Source: Brassica napus (taxonomy: Eukaryota; Streptophyta; Magnoliopsida; Brassicales; Brassicaceae). From it: DNA of 64,000 bases. The position numbers were made by a program, and so were the translations under genes. Location: positions 36,019,473 to 36,083,472 of the forward strand of contig NC_063449.1 of the NCBI RefSeq assembly GCF_020379485.1, given 5' to 3'. Under the pieces are notes generated by a model. That model worked only from the letters and a program-made list of their open reading frames with translations, had not been told where the DNA came from and did not search any database. How positions within the stretch are numbered: the first letter of the stretch is position 1; every line of letters begins with the position of its first letter. Shown in pieces: positions 22,033-33,983 of the stretch.

Positions 22033-25000
22033 CTAACAGTTTGAGATGTTTAGCAAGTCTAAGCAATGCTTAAACTTGCTGTGAGGAACCGGCTTTGTGA
22101 ACATGTCAGCAGGATTATCTGCAGTTTCTACTTTCTTCACTTTAATTCGCTTCTCATCTCTCAAGAAGTGATACCTCACATCAATATGCTTCGTTCTCTC
22201 ATGATGAACCTGATCCTTGGCTAAGCATATAGCGCTCAAACTGTCACAATACACAGTAGCCTGATCTTGATGCAAACCGAGATCATTAACCAATCCTCTA
22301 AGCCATATTCTTTCCTTCGCAGCTTCTGTCAGCGCCATATACTCTGCCTCAGTAGTAGACAATGTCACTGTAGACTGTAAAGTCGCCTTCCAGCTAACCA
22401 CAGAGCCGCTCAAGGTGAACACATAACCGGTCATAGATCTTCTGCAGTCTACATCTCCAGCATAATCAGAATCGGAATAGCCTGTTACCAATCGCAGATT
22501 CTCGCATCCATAGATGAGACCAACATCAGATGTACCCTTCAGATACCGGAAAATCCGCTTCACAGCTGCCCAATGCTCCTTCCCAGGTTGTCCCATAAAC
22601 CTGCTAACCACACTGACTGCATGTGCCAGATCTGGTCTTGTGCAGACCATTGCATACATCAAGCTTCCTACAGCGCTAGCATAAGGAACTCGAGACATAT
22701 ACTATGCCTCTTCTTCAGACTGAACCTCATACATGGTAAGATGAAGATTTGATGCACACGGAGTACTAATAGGTTTACATGAAGACATTTCGAACCTTGT
22801 CAACACCTTATTAATGTAGGCCTTCTGTGACAAGAACAACTTCTTCTTCCCCCTATCTCTGAAGATCCCCATCCATAGAATCTTCTTTGCTGCACCCAAA
22901 TCCTTCATCTCAAATTCAGAACTCAGAAGCTCCTTCAGCTTCTTGATGTCACACATCTTCTCTGCAGCTATCAACATGTCATCCACGTAGAGCACCAAAT
23001 AGATGAATGTGTCATCTTTCAATTTTCTCATGTAGACACAACAATCATAAGGACTTTTGATGTAGCCCAACTTGATCATATAGCTGTCGAATCTCTTGTA
23101 CCATTGTCTGGGAGACTGCTTATGTCCATAAAGGGACTTCCGAAGCTTACACACATAGTCTTCTTTTCCAGGAACTCGGAAACCATCCGGCTGAGTCATG
23201 TATATCTCCTCCTCAAGCTCTCCATGAAGATACACTGTCTTCACATCAAATTGCTCAAGCTCCAAGTCCTGACGTGCAACCAGCGTTAGCAACACTCTGA
23301 TGGACGTATGTCTGACCATCGATGAGAATATCTCATTGTAGTCTACTCCATCTCTCTGACTGAAACTTCTTGCAACAATCCGAGCTTTATACTTAGCTCC
23401 TTCTGCCAGTGATGCTCCATCCTTAATCTTGAAGACCCACTTGCATGTAAAATCCCTTTTCTCCGATGGTAATGTGGTCAGGTCCCATGTATGATTCTTC
23501 TGATGAGACTCCACGTCTCTCGTTGCAACATGCCATTTCTCAGACTCGGGACTAGAAACAACTTCCATGTAAGTAGATGACGCATCCACTTCCTCTGCAA
23601 CCTGAAATGCATAACCCACCATATCCTCGAAGCGATATCTCTCTGGTGGCCTGACATCCATCCTTCTTGGTTAATCTTTCAAGATGCTACGCTCTGTAGC
23701 ATCAAGCGGTTGAATCTTCGTAGACTCCAACTGAACATCTTCTACACGCTCCTCTTGATTTTCTGTGTGTGCATGCACATCGATCACTTCATGATCATCT
23801 TGTAGCTCCACCTGTTTATCAGTGCTACACTTTTCTGCTTCTGAATTGGACCCTGAGCTTCTAACCATAGATGCTTCATCGAAGACACCATTCCTGCTTA
23901 GAACCATTCGGTTTTCTGATGGAGACCAGACCATGTATCCTTTGATTCCATCACCGTAGCCCATAAACACTCTTAAATGTGAATATTCAGCAGATCTACC
24001 TGACCACACCTCAGAAGGTATCCTGCACTCGATGCCTATGTGGGGAACAAGATTTATCAAGTAGCAAGCCGTGTTAACTGCTTCAGCCCAAAACCGCTTC
24101 TCCAAACCAGCACTCGAGAGCATGCACATCGCTCTCTCTAGCATTATCTGGTTTATCCATTTTGCAACACCATCTCGCTGTGGTGTTCCCCTGTCTGTAA
24201 GATGCTTGGCAGATGTTGCATCCTTACAAAATTGTTTAAACTCTTTCGAGCAGAGTTCCAAACCAATATCAGAATGAAGCATATCTTGCTTCGACAGATG
24301 TTGCATCCCACGCTCACCTATATGTCCAAGCCTCATATGCCACAGCTTTGTCATATCTTCCTCTGAGATCTCTGGTGATGCAACATTTGCTGAACCTGTA
24401 ACGGTAGTACCCTTCAGCAAATATAGAGTACCATTCATGAAACCCTTCAGAATCACATCAGAACCCTTGCAGACATTCAGAACTCCATCACCACCCGAAT
24501 ATTTGAACCCTCTACTGTCCAGAAGACTCATGGATATCAAATTCTTCGTCATTGATGGAACATGCCTAACCTCGTTCAATGTGCAGAATCTACCATCATG
24601 TGTCCTGAGCTTGATTGAGCCGATCCTAGCAATCTTGCAGACAAAATCATTTGCCATCTTAATCTTGCCGTCAAGTACCTCTGTGTACTTCGAAAACCAC
24701 TCTCTCCTCGGTGTCATATGGTAGGATGCTCCTGTATCCATAACCCACACATCAGAAGAGTGTGTGTGTCCGTGCACAACAAGAGCGATGTCACTATCAG
24801 ATTTGGCTTCATCCTCAGCTACTGCAGCAGATCCAGACTGTTGCTCCTTCTTCTTCTTGGGTCAGTCTGACCTCCAATGTCCCTTCTCTTTGCAATAGTT
24901 GCAAGTATCAATTGGCTTAGGACCTCTTGGAAACGATTTTCTGTCTTTCGACTTCTTTTTGTTCCCATGTCCCTTCACACCACTGACAAACAATCCCGAA

Positions 25001-25575
25001 GCTTGATTGTATGTCCCTGAGCTGGATGCCTTATGGCGTAATTCCCGACTGTGAAGCACCGACCTAACCTCTTCCAGTTTCACTGTATCTTTGCCAACAA
25101 TGAACGATTGCACGAAATTCTCGAAAGATTTCGGCAAAGATACCAACAGGATTAGAGCAGCGTCTTCATCCTCCACCTTAACATCGATGTTACGCAGCTC
25201 CAGTAATATCGAATTTAACTTGTCAAGGTGGTCGCGAAGCTCAATACCTTCTTGCATACGCAAGGCAAAGAGGCGTTGCTTCAGAAGTAGCTTGTTCGTT
25301 AGAGATTTTGTCATGTACAAGCTCTCCAACTTCTGCCACAAACTAGCAGCAGTTTTCTCATCCGGCACTTCGATGATGATCTCGCCTGCTAGACACAACA
25401 AAATTGTTGAGAACGCCTTCTCTTCTAGAGTCTCCAAATCAGCTGCTTCAGATTTCTTCTCTGACAATGGTCCCCAGATGTCTTGTTGCTTCAACAACGC
25501 CTGCATCTTAATCTGCCAAAGACTGAAGCTATTTCTCCCATCAAACCTGCCGATCTTCGCTCTTATTCCAGACAT
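22033..25575 (-). pseudogene. copia gag-pol polyprotein: three in-frame stops, integrase core deleted
   Basis: From ATG at 25575 (MSGIRAKIGRFDG) one frame runs about 1,180 codons to 22033 without a frameshift, broken only by TGA (24862), TAA (23671) and TAG (22702). Order: UBN2-type gag; a zinc knuckle (CNYCKEKGHWRSD) cut short by the first stop; protease MDTGAS; pre-integrase HMRLGH; integrase; RT with YVDD; RNase H with DSDYAGD and the ADMFTKPV tail. Integrase lacks the segment with the first two catalytic aspartates, the glutamate position reads Lys (GVAKWIN), and a second in-frame gap follows YSHLRVF. At about 1,180 codons it is shorter than Tnt1-like polyproteins of about 1,330. Neither gap breaks the frame. 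Confidence 0.92.
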
Positions 25576-25599
25576 CTTCTCACTAGATCACAACCCGAT

Positions 25600-25611
25600 G
25601 CTCTGATACCA
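25600..25611 (-). other. Primer binding site, initiator tRNA-Met type
   Basis: On the minus strand TGGTATCAGAGC lies three bases inside the 5' LTR. It is complementary to the 3' end of plant initiator tRNA-Met, the usual copia primer. Confidence 0.92.
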
Positions 25612-25614
25612 GTT

Positions 25615-25980
25615 TGTTGTAACAATTGTGAGAAAAAACAGATGCGGAAACAGATGAATAAAAACGATGTAACAACGACACAGAGATTTAACGTGGTTCA
25701 CCAACTTGGCTACGTTCACGGGCAAAGAGAGATCTTATTATTGGAGGCGATATTGAGTTTACAGAGTGCAAGTTTAGGGTTACTTCGAATACAAGATATA
25801 TATAGTAACATCTCGCATCTAAAACCCTAGACTAAACGGACTCATGGGCTTAAGCCTAAGATCAGATGTAACATCCATAATAACTTGATGCAACGCTTTT
25901 GATGCAACCGAGTCGGTATGATGTAAGTGATGTAACATCCATCGCCTAGATGTAACATCCAGATTCAAGGCATATCAACA
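25615..25980 (-). repeat. 5' LTR of the minus-strand copia element
   Basis: 366 bp, ends TGTTG/CAACA, eight mismatches to 21269-21634. It would hold the promoter for the minus-strand element. Confidence 0.93.
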
Positions 25981-25985
25981 AAATC

Positions 25986-27046
25986 ATATACCATTGTCTT
26001 ATCTGAAAGTACTGAGACTGTATTTCCATTCTTAAGTATTGCAAGTTGCAAGTTGCAAGTTTGTAAGTTGCTTTATAATCGTGATGGTAGACTAATCTTT
26101 TTAGGTTTTAGATGGTGTTTCAATATATCATCCAAAATCCAAAGTGCAAACGTCATATATATTTTAAAATTAGAGAAAACATATTTTATTAAAAAGAAAA
26201 TATACTCGATGTTATTAAAATAAAATAAAAAATCAAAAGAAAAAGGAACACAAATAAATAAAGAAAAGAGAAGGCAGCTTTTATTAAACTTTTGCATAAG
26301 CTTTTGACTTTTAGTGATCTTTCTTCAATTGCTTTACATTTTCAATAATTTTTCATCATCCCTACACACTACATGGACAATAATTATATCACCATCAGCT
26401 AAAACTAATGATAACACGAATTGCTTTCAGTGCCAAAGCGTACAATTCATTTCTTCCACTACCATTCTCATTATCACAGCAGACAAGGATCAGTAAATCC
26501 ACCTACTTTGTTACAAAACTTATTAAAATCTCAGCAATTTAAGACGAATAAATACTGCTTTAAAAGCGTTATTTAATTTGCTTACCTGAAAACTTGAACT
26601 AGGAAGATTCAAAACCACACTTTTCTTCGCTAATTAAAAAAAAAACTCACAGTAATCAATTCATAAGTTACCCAAAATCTAATCAAAGAACACATCAAAA
26701 CAGGATTTTGCTCGTCACAAAAAATTACAAAAATAATAAGTTGTCTTCTTTCTCGATTTTTTATTCATCTTTGTTGTCTCGTTGCCCCATGTTTTGATCC
26801 TCCTTATATGCGTCCCACTGTCTCACTCTTATTCTATTCCCCAATATTCTATATGTTAAATATGAAGAAAGGGTTTCTTGGTTTGTGATGTACGCATCAT
26901 CATCCTTAAATCATGCTACTCTCTAGTTTTACTTATATGCTCTAAGCTTTTAGTTTGTTCCACCCACAAGTTGAAACACTCTCTTGTGTTATTTTCTTCG
27001 TTCTCTCTACAATTGATCCATTTTAAGCGTTCACGTAATCAAAAGC
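25986..27046. other. Spacer downstream of PIN3, including its 3' UTR
   Basis: AT-rich, no gene recognised. The part next to 27047 must include the PIN3 3' untranslated region on the minus strand. The frames at 26073-26297 and 26878-27081 are chance frames. Confidence 0.6.
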
Positions 27047-30000
27047 TTATAACCCAAGTAGAATATAGTAAACCAGCGTGATAGGAAGCGCTATAAGCAT
27101 TCCGAATATTACCCTGCAAAATCATTCGGTTATATTATAATAATTTTTTTTTTTCAAATAGCATTAGTAATCGTATGAATATTAACCATAATACTCCATG
27201 ACTTACCCTGTACTTAAAATAGCAGGATGAACATTGTACTCTTTTGCAAACACAAAGGGTACAATCCCTTGAGGCAATGCGGCCTAAGAAGTCGTACAAA
27301 AACATTTAGATGATCTTTTGGTAACAACGCACAACATTTAGTAGCAAATCACATTTTAACGTTCTCAATATTGCGTTATTAAAACGTAGATATATTTTAC
27401 CTGAACAATGGCGACACGCAGTAAATCACCACGCAATCCAATAGCTATAGAGGCAACTGCCATCACGGCCGGACCTGTGAGGAACCTAACCGCCATCGCA
27501 AATGTTGCCACTGAGTTCCCACAAGCGATTAATTTGGGTTGCAACGCCATGAACAACCCTTCACGATTTTTTCACATACAGTTTATAATTTCAAAATCAG
27601 TCGATAAATAAATTAAATATATATTTTTGTGCATACAATAAACTAGGTAATAACTCGCGCCTTGCGCGGAATGTGATTATTAGTTTCGTTATTTTTTAAT
27701 AAGGAGACATTAATATGTTTAATCTGGATATCAGTTCGATTTTATGTTGTTTTTTTCTTGTTTTTAATCTTCTAAAATATAACTATCATTTTAAATCAAT
27801 ATTTATTTGGTTTGTTCGGTTAAAATGTTTGATGTTTTTGGTTTTTTTTGTTGCTTTGATAATAAAAAATTACTATTATTTATTTGATTTCATGTTATGA
27901 ATCTTAGATAGTCGTGATGTCGAACCAATGGTTTCATATTATAGTTTCTAAACGGATAATAGTTAAAAATAGAAAAGAAAATTATTAAGACAAATCATTT
28001 TACTACAATTTGGTCGATAGTGAAAGAAGCACGAAGAAAAAGAATATTTTAACTTTCAAAAAATTAGATATTTCAGTTGTGGTAAATACTTAGTTATAAG
28101 GTGCTCACGTCAATGTGCACATGTATGTGAATGTAAAAGTATATGAAGATGGTTGATAAATATATAAAGATACTGTTAATTAATATTAAATGACATTTTT
28201 TCAAAATAATACATGAAAAGTAAAATTCTTAAAATGAAATTATTTAAAAACAAAATATTGTAAAATTGATATAAACTATAATATATAACTTATATATAAT
28301 TCTTTAAAGATATGTATATATATGCATATAACAGATCAAATTGGATATTCGTTCCTATAAATATTGATATTTTTGATTTGCTTTTTTTTTTTTACGGATA
28401 TTGTATTTTAGTATTTGATTTGCTTCGTAGAGTAACGGACATCCGGATTTTTCGGTTCGAATCAAAACGGATAACGAATCAAATCAAAATTTATGAATAA
28501 TTTGTCCAGCTATATCCGAAAACAGTAAAAATAACGTAAAAAGAACCATGCATGAGAGTTTTATATTAAAAAAACGTAAAGTACATAGTGTGAACATATT
28601 TATGTAGAGTTTGGCTGAAAAGCTTTCTACATGTGACATGTGTCTATTTTAGTGTAAACGCATTTATTATAATGCTTCTACATGTGACATGTGTCCAGTT
28701 TTGTGTGAACGCATTTATTACAATGCTTCTCCATTAATATATAATGGATTATAAATATATATGTATATATATTTTTAAGAAAATCCAATCACCTCCCATA
28801 TAAAGGGGGACCATGAGGACTATCAACAACACGAGACCATGTCGTCCACCATTACCATTTATCTAATACGACACTCACACCATTGCCCCACCTGTCGGAT
28901 GGTCCATCCCTAATTTTTTATTTCAACTCATATAAATTTATGGACTAAAATTTTAGGTCTTTTACGAAACGTGTAAACGGGTTAATATGTTAACGAAAAT
29001 ATGCAAAAATAAGGAATGTCCTAGGATATAATCTGATTTAATCATTTTAAATAGCTTTAAAAACAAAATTAAAAGAAGGAATAAAACAGAGAGTATGAAG
29101 ATGACTAACCCAAACTGAACATTGCCATTCCAAGACCAGCATCAGATAGAATGGAGATAGATTGCTGTATGATTTTGGGCATTGCCACATGCCACCTTCA
29201 TATTGAAAATCGGAGTCAATTCCCGATAACCGGTCGGTTCAAGCTCAAGAATACATAATTTGAATTTCGATTTAGTTACTAACCGGAAAGCAACCAGAGC
29301 CCAGATGAGGCCAATGAGGCTAGAGTAAGTGTTTGGGTTTCTGATTAGCTTCCTCCACACCATGATCAGTATCAGCCTCGTCATCACACTCGCCGGCGGC
29401 ATATGTTTCCCTTGACTTGCTTCACCTTCAGCGGCGGCTCCGAGTCCTGTCTTCGATTGTAGCACCGCATTAGGAACAGCTTTGTTCAGTCCATTCTCAG
29501 CGTCTTTTGCTCTCTCTCCTTCTTCTCTTCGGGTGATAATAACTGGTTCACCTCCGAAGTCACCACTCGCCGGACGAGCCAGAGCTATAAACACCACCAC
29601 ACAAAAACCGTTAACGAACTTCAGAACATTTCAAAGTCAAACTTGTCGGAAAGTCGCGAAGGATTTTTCTTACCTTTGTTTTCGCTGTTCTGAGATTGGT
29701 CGGGCACTAACATCCGGATCTCTTTGGCACCTTGGTCAGATCTTCCACCCTGTTCATTGTTTGATCCCAAATCAGGGGCGTTAAGACCCGCCCGGTCTGA
29801 AACTGGTGACCCGTTGGAGCTCCACACGAACATGTGTAGTTCCTTGGAGCTCGCGTCATGATTGTTTGACTTACCGTCGGTGTGAAGACTCGTCTGCTGA
29901 TTTGTGTTGGTCTCTTTAGGAGTTTTATTGACGGCTTTGTTGGCCGTAGATGTGGTGGTTATTGAAGAGAACTCAGGATTTGGAGCCGGGTAAGATCCGC

Positions 30001-30913
30001 CTCCTCCTCCTGGATGATACCCGAATTTCGGGGAGGAAGCCATGGCGCAATTCTCCTCGAAATTCGAAGGTCTTGGAGTTGGGCCTCTAGAAGACTGCAT
30101 GGAGTACATGTCCGCCGGCCCGAAGTTGGAGAGACGGCCGCCGGGGAAACCCATCATCGAGTAGAAGTCTGATTGGTTGAAGTTTGAGCCTCTAGGAGTG
30201 GTGCTTAAGCTGTAAATCTCAGCTCCGGTGAGATTAGACGGCCTTGGAGTCATGTTAGGCCCACAGAACGAACGACGGGAAGCGTTTGATTTCCTCACGG
30301 TGACGTGAAGCTTCCCGTCGTTACCGATCTCTGCGTCAGTCTCTAAAAAGTCATGGCCGTCGAGGGAAACAACGTCGGATTCAACCTTGAACGAAACTAT
30401 GGAAGCGGCCGTCTCAGGGAACTGCTCCATGATGAGCATCTTGGCGCCGCGAAACTCGAAGAGGAAGAGGAGAAGCGTGTACCAGATGATACACTGGAGG
30501 ACGACGACTTGGACCATGAGCGAACCGGCGTATTCGCCATACATGGCGATCAAGAGAGGGATGCCCATGACGAGTGTGTTGGGAAGCGTGGAGAGGGAGA
30601 AGATTGTGATGCTCCACTCGAGGCTACCGGAGCGTGTGAAGTTAGCCCAGAGGACTAAGAGGGCGAGCATGAGGATTTTCTGGAGAGTGTCCGCTGCGAT
30701 GAAACGGAGGTTCATGGCGTATGGATTGTTGGTGGAGATGAAGTGGAAAGAGAGGAGAGGGACGGCGAATATGGCCACGAAGCGGTTGATTCCGGAGCAT
30801 TGATCAGGGGAGAAGATTTTCCACCACCGTACAGAGCCGTAGGCGAGGATCATAGCGACGTAGAGAGGTATCACGGCCGTGAGGACCGTGTAGAGGTCGT
30901 GCCAGGAGATCAT
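27047..30913 (-). CDS. PIN3: PIN3-type auxin efflux carrier
   Basis: Six exons with consensus splice sites and matching phases: 30913-29674, 29584-29284, 29195-29110, 27558-27401, 27283-27207, 27113-27047, giving 642 residues (Arabidopsis PIN3 is about 640). The protein starts [20 protein letters not shown]. Membrane spans cover about residues 7-155 and 480-642, with a long hydrophilic loop between, typical of plasma-membrane PINs that export auxin from cells. Loop phosphorylation motifs TPRPSN/TPRGSN lie at 222, 239 and 279; NPNTY, a sorting-type motif, is at 496-500. The MISW start and loop wording fit PIN3 better than PIN4 or PIN7. Intron 3 (27559-29109) is 1,551 bp and contains a Helitron; the other introns are about 90-120 bp. 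No frameshift or stop: it looks functional. Confidence 0.96.
27643..28748 (-). mobile_element. Non-autonomous Helitron inside PIN3 intron 3
   Basis: On the minus strand it begins TCCATTATATATTAATGGAG at 28748 and ends with a GC-rich hairpin (CCGCGCAAGGCGCG) then CTAG at 27643-27646. The flanks are A and T, the expected Helitron A^T target with no duplication. No transposase is visible. It accounts for most of the large size of this intron. It has the same orientation as the gene. Confidence 0.82.
28618..28735 (-). repeat. Tandem duplication near the Helitron 5' end
   Basis: A unit of about 58 bases containing CTACATGTGACATGTGTC and AACGCATTTATTA occurs twice in a row (about 28622-28678 and 28679-28735) with a few differences. 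Confidence 0.8.
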
Positions 30914-31074
30914 CTTCTTTCTGGTTGATTTGAGAGAAAAACGTTAATCAATGATCTGGAGGTATGAAAGGAGACTGAAGAAGAAGAAGAAGGTGGAGAC
31001 TTGGAGCATGTGTGGAAGGAGCGAGCAACTTTGGCTCTGAGGATATAATTTAAGGAGTGATAGCCACTTTACAT

Positions 31075-31084
31075 CTCTTTTTAT
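31075..31084 (-). promoter_or_regulatory. Probable TATA box of PIN3
   Basis: On the minus strand TATAAAAAGA lies about 165 bases upstream of the ATG (30913). The stretch between is CT-rich on the coding strand (near 30975-31000), as expected of a plant 5' leader. Transcription start would be near 31045 (inference). Confidence 0.6.
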
Positions 31085-31085
31085 A

Positions 31086-32087
31086 CAGCAAATACTTGAC
31101 AACCCATAGTTTCTTTTTACTCATTTATTTATTTATTTTGTTATTTTACTTTATTATTCTTTTGAAAATTTAATTATCGTTTTTAACATAATTGTTCTTC
31201 TCGTAGAATAACCCATACAGTGTATAGGGTCAATTTGCTAAGTAACTTCAGTGTTCCATTATTTGGTTAAATGTCCCAACGGTTAATTTGTAAATAAATG
31301 GAATATTTTTAGTGTATTCTTATAATTTATTATACAATAATAATTTAGCATCAAAATAAACTTGTCCATGAAAATGTATCGGGAGAACACTTGTGTAGAA
31401 TAGAAGTTGTAGTCTGCAACAGTTTTACATGTGCAAAAATAGCATCTAAGTTAGATCTTTAGAAAAGGTCTACATGTGGCATCGCAGACACCTTTTTCTC
31501 TTCTGTCCCCTCCTCTTTGCTTTGGTATAAGTTTCACATCACCTTTCTTTCACATTCTCTAACTAATCCATTTTCATATAATGATTAAATGACGAATTTC
31601 AGTATAGATATAAGTGCCCTAGACAATAATAAAAATAATAATTCAATATCGAAAATAAGATTCCAAAATTTCATATAAAAATGAAAAAGCAAACAAAGTA
31701 ATCACTCAAAATTTGTGGAGACAAGATGGGCTGGAGACAAAGAAGATCCACCAAGGAGTTGGATGGCTCAAATGGAATTTGGCTAATGGCGTCGAGTGTC
31801 TCTATATGTTATTGTTAGGTTTACTCATTTGTCCCGTGAAGTAGGCAACAATCAATTACTCCTTAGAGGAGCATATACTTTAGTCTAGTCTCATCATTAA
31901 GCTAATGTCTTTTGCTAGGCTTCATGATATACGTTGCTTCTCAATTATTTGTTCAGATAAATTCAAATTTGAATTTAGTTAGTATAAAGATTACCGTGTT
32001 ATATTGCTTTCTATTATATGAAGAAAATATATAATTTTAACTTCCTATTCCAGTGAACTTTTTTATGTATTGGTATAACTACCTTTT
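31086..32087. other. PIN3 upstream region, no other gene
   Basis: AT-rich sequence that should contain the distal PIN3 promoter. I see no coding region or repeat boundary. Confidence 0.55.
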
Positions 32088-32169
32088 AAGTTTTAAGAAC
32101 AAAACTAAGTTTACAAAAAAGAAAAAAGAATCAGTTCAAAAAAAAAGTTTTAAGAACAAAACTAAGTTT
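32088..32169. repeat. 25-bp direct repeat flanking an A-rich insert
   Basis: The 25 bases at 32088-32112 recur exactly at 32145-32169. The 32 bases between are almost only A with a few G, C and T. This resembles a target duplication around an A-tail-only retroposition. Confidence 0.7.
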
Positions 32170-32315
32170 CCTTATGAATAAATGGTTGAGAGACAGAGAA
32201 TGTCGTGACCTTCTTGTGACTTTAGTGTGTCTGTATCTTTCTGCCTGCATAACTCATCACTGGACACAACTTCCACGAATAAGTCCAACCACCATTAATT
32301 GCGAATTAAGATATA

Positions 32316-32350
32316 CTAGATTTTGATCCGCGCTTTTAAACACGGATTAT
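32316..32350 (-). mobile_element. Helitron-like 3' terminus, minus strand
   Basis: On the minus strand the end reads GCGCGGATCAAAATCTAGT with CTAG at 32316-32319, preceded by a weak hairpin. The matching 5' end to the right was not found, so the element is undefined. Confidence 0.45.
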
Positions 32351-33842
32351 TGAATTTAAATTTTTATAATATAAACTTTTAATTAAGATAGTTTATACGT
32401 TTGGCCACTTTATTCGGAACCGAATAATCAACTCATACCAAATTGAAAAAATGAAACTAAAACTGAACCAAAATTTAAAAATAACTGAACGGATCATATA
32501 TCTCTAGAACCAAGAATAAAATAGAAACCTGAATTTTTTAAATACAAATTATATACCTACAAATATTAATTATATGTAATTTCTAAATAACCAAATATCT
32601 TAAATATACTATTTGTAAACTAAATTATCCAATAAAAAAAATTACTCAAACTTTTTTTCAAATAGAAAAAAAATTATCTTAATAAGTCCTGACATTCAGT
32701 TTAATTTTCCACTAAAAGGAACCAGAACACCAAAATCGAAATACCAAAACTAAAACTGAATGTTGAGGACTTATAGTGCACCTATATTTTAAATGGTGTG
32801 AAAAAGCATTATATTTTTATAAATTATTTAACTCTTTTTAATGGATACATATGTGGTTTATAGATGAATTAATATATAAGTGGTACCCGTAGTCAAACCA
32901 GTAAACGCAGTCACCGTATATAATCTAGTTTCAATTTAATAAAAAAAGTCCATTATTTAAAATCTGATAAAATCTAAAACCCCCTATTAACTTGTGAATC
33001 TATACCACATGACATGGTAAAAATCTAAAACAACATGATAATATTTTTCAAAATTTGATTAAATTTTTCATATAAATTTTACTAAGATATAAAATTGAAT
33101 AAACTACATTGTTTTTATGTTATGCATTCTAGTTTATAGGTTTTGTAATGACTATTTTAAGATTACATTTTCGAGTTTTGGAAATAAAATTATTATTAAG
33201 TTGAGTATAGTTGAGTTTAACTATAAATGTTAAAAATAAAATAAGATATTTTATTTAAACATAAAAAACATTCTAAAAATGCTATAATTTCCTGAGAAAA
33301 TATTTATACAAAACCCTTTCCCCTAATAAACCCAGTTGTAAGAAGATTTTCATCACAAAAATAACCTAGGAAGGTTTTCTAAGTAAAAGCTATAATTTTG
33401 AAATATAATTAAGTTTTTTGTTGTACTGTGAAGTATTTTTCTTATCGTAATTGAAAGTTAATATGTTTTGACTGTAGAATGGTCTCATGTTTTTAACTTA
33501 CTTGCATCATATATTTTTATGTTAGTTTGAGTCATAAAACATTTAATATGAATTAAATATGGTATTGTTCAGACTTTAATTACCAATAAATCCAACAACC
33601 TTTCTTAGGTAGATTTTTAAAGAATTAAAAATCTGTCGTCTTTGCTTTAATTATTCAACTTTTTTTTCTCATCACGAATCAAATAATACATATATTAATA
33701 AAGAATAAATGGCTTCAGTTAACCAAATATATAAATCCTAAATATGGGCATAAGATTAGGGAACTTTTGGAAGCACTTCATAGGTCAGCGTAACCATTTT
33801 CTTTAACAGGAACATTTATTCAGTCTCTCTAGCTAGTAGTAC
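32351..33842. other. AT-rich spacer
   Basis: No gene recognised. May include the body of the Helitron-like element whose end is at 32316. A second A-run flanked by a 15-base direct repeat (AAGAATATCTACGGG at 33843-33857 and 33866-33880) follows immediately. Confidence 0.55.
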
Positions 33843-33880
33843 AAGAATATCTACGGGAAAAAAAAAAGAATATCTACGGG
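33843..33880. repeat. 15-bp direct repeat flanking an A8 run
   Basis: AAGAATATCTACGGG, eight A, then the same 15 bases again. Same pattern as the A-rich insert at 32088-32169. Confidence 0.75.
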
Positions 33881-33983
33881 AAACACGGTAGTATCAAATA
33901 TATAATTACGGAAAATGGCATAGTACCTACTACCTACACACCATATATTACTAGAAGCAATTTTTCGGCTACCAGTAGAGCTG

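Larger units (their letters stand above)
21269..25980 (-). mobile_element. Complete Ty1/copia retrotransposon (Tnt1/Tork-like), minus strand
   Basis: Two 366-bp LTRs (21269-21634 and 25615-25980) with eight mismatches and no indels by eye, flanked by the perfect 5-bp duplication AAATC at 21264-21268 and 25981-25985. Reading on the minus strand: 5' LTR, initiator-Met primer site, one gag-pol frame, a 3' untranslated minisatellite, polypurine tract, 3' LTR. Structurally intact, but its polyprotein has three stops and a damaged integrase, so it would need proteins from elsewhere to move. Confidence 0.95.

Noticed and set aside
23104..25606. Plus-strand frames of 61-171 codons across the minus-strand copia element
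   Set aside because: Antisense to gag, protease, integrase and RT, which have recognisable motifs on the minus strand.
28795..28815. TATAAAGG promoter-like motif on the plus strand
   Set aside because: It is inside PIN3 intron 3 with no reading frame downstream; chance TATA motifs are common in this AT-rich DNA.
30353..30928. Overlapping plus-strand frames of 60-138 codons
   Set aside because: They lie antisense to exon 1 of PIN3, which is conserved and GC-rich; the minus-strand frame explains the lack of stops.
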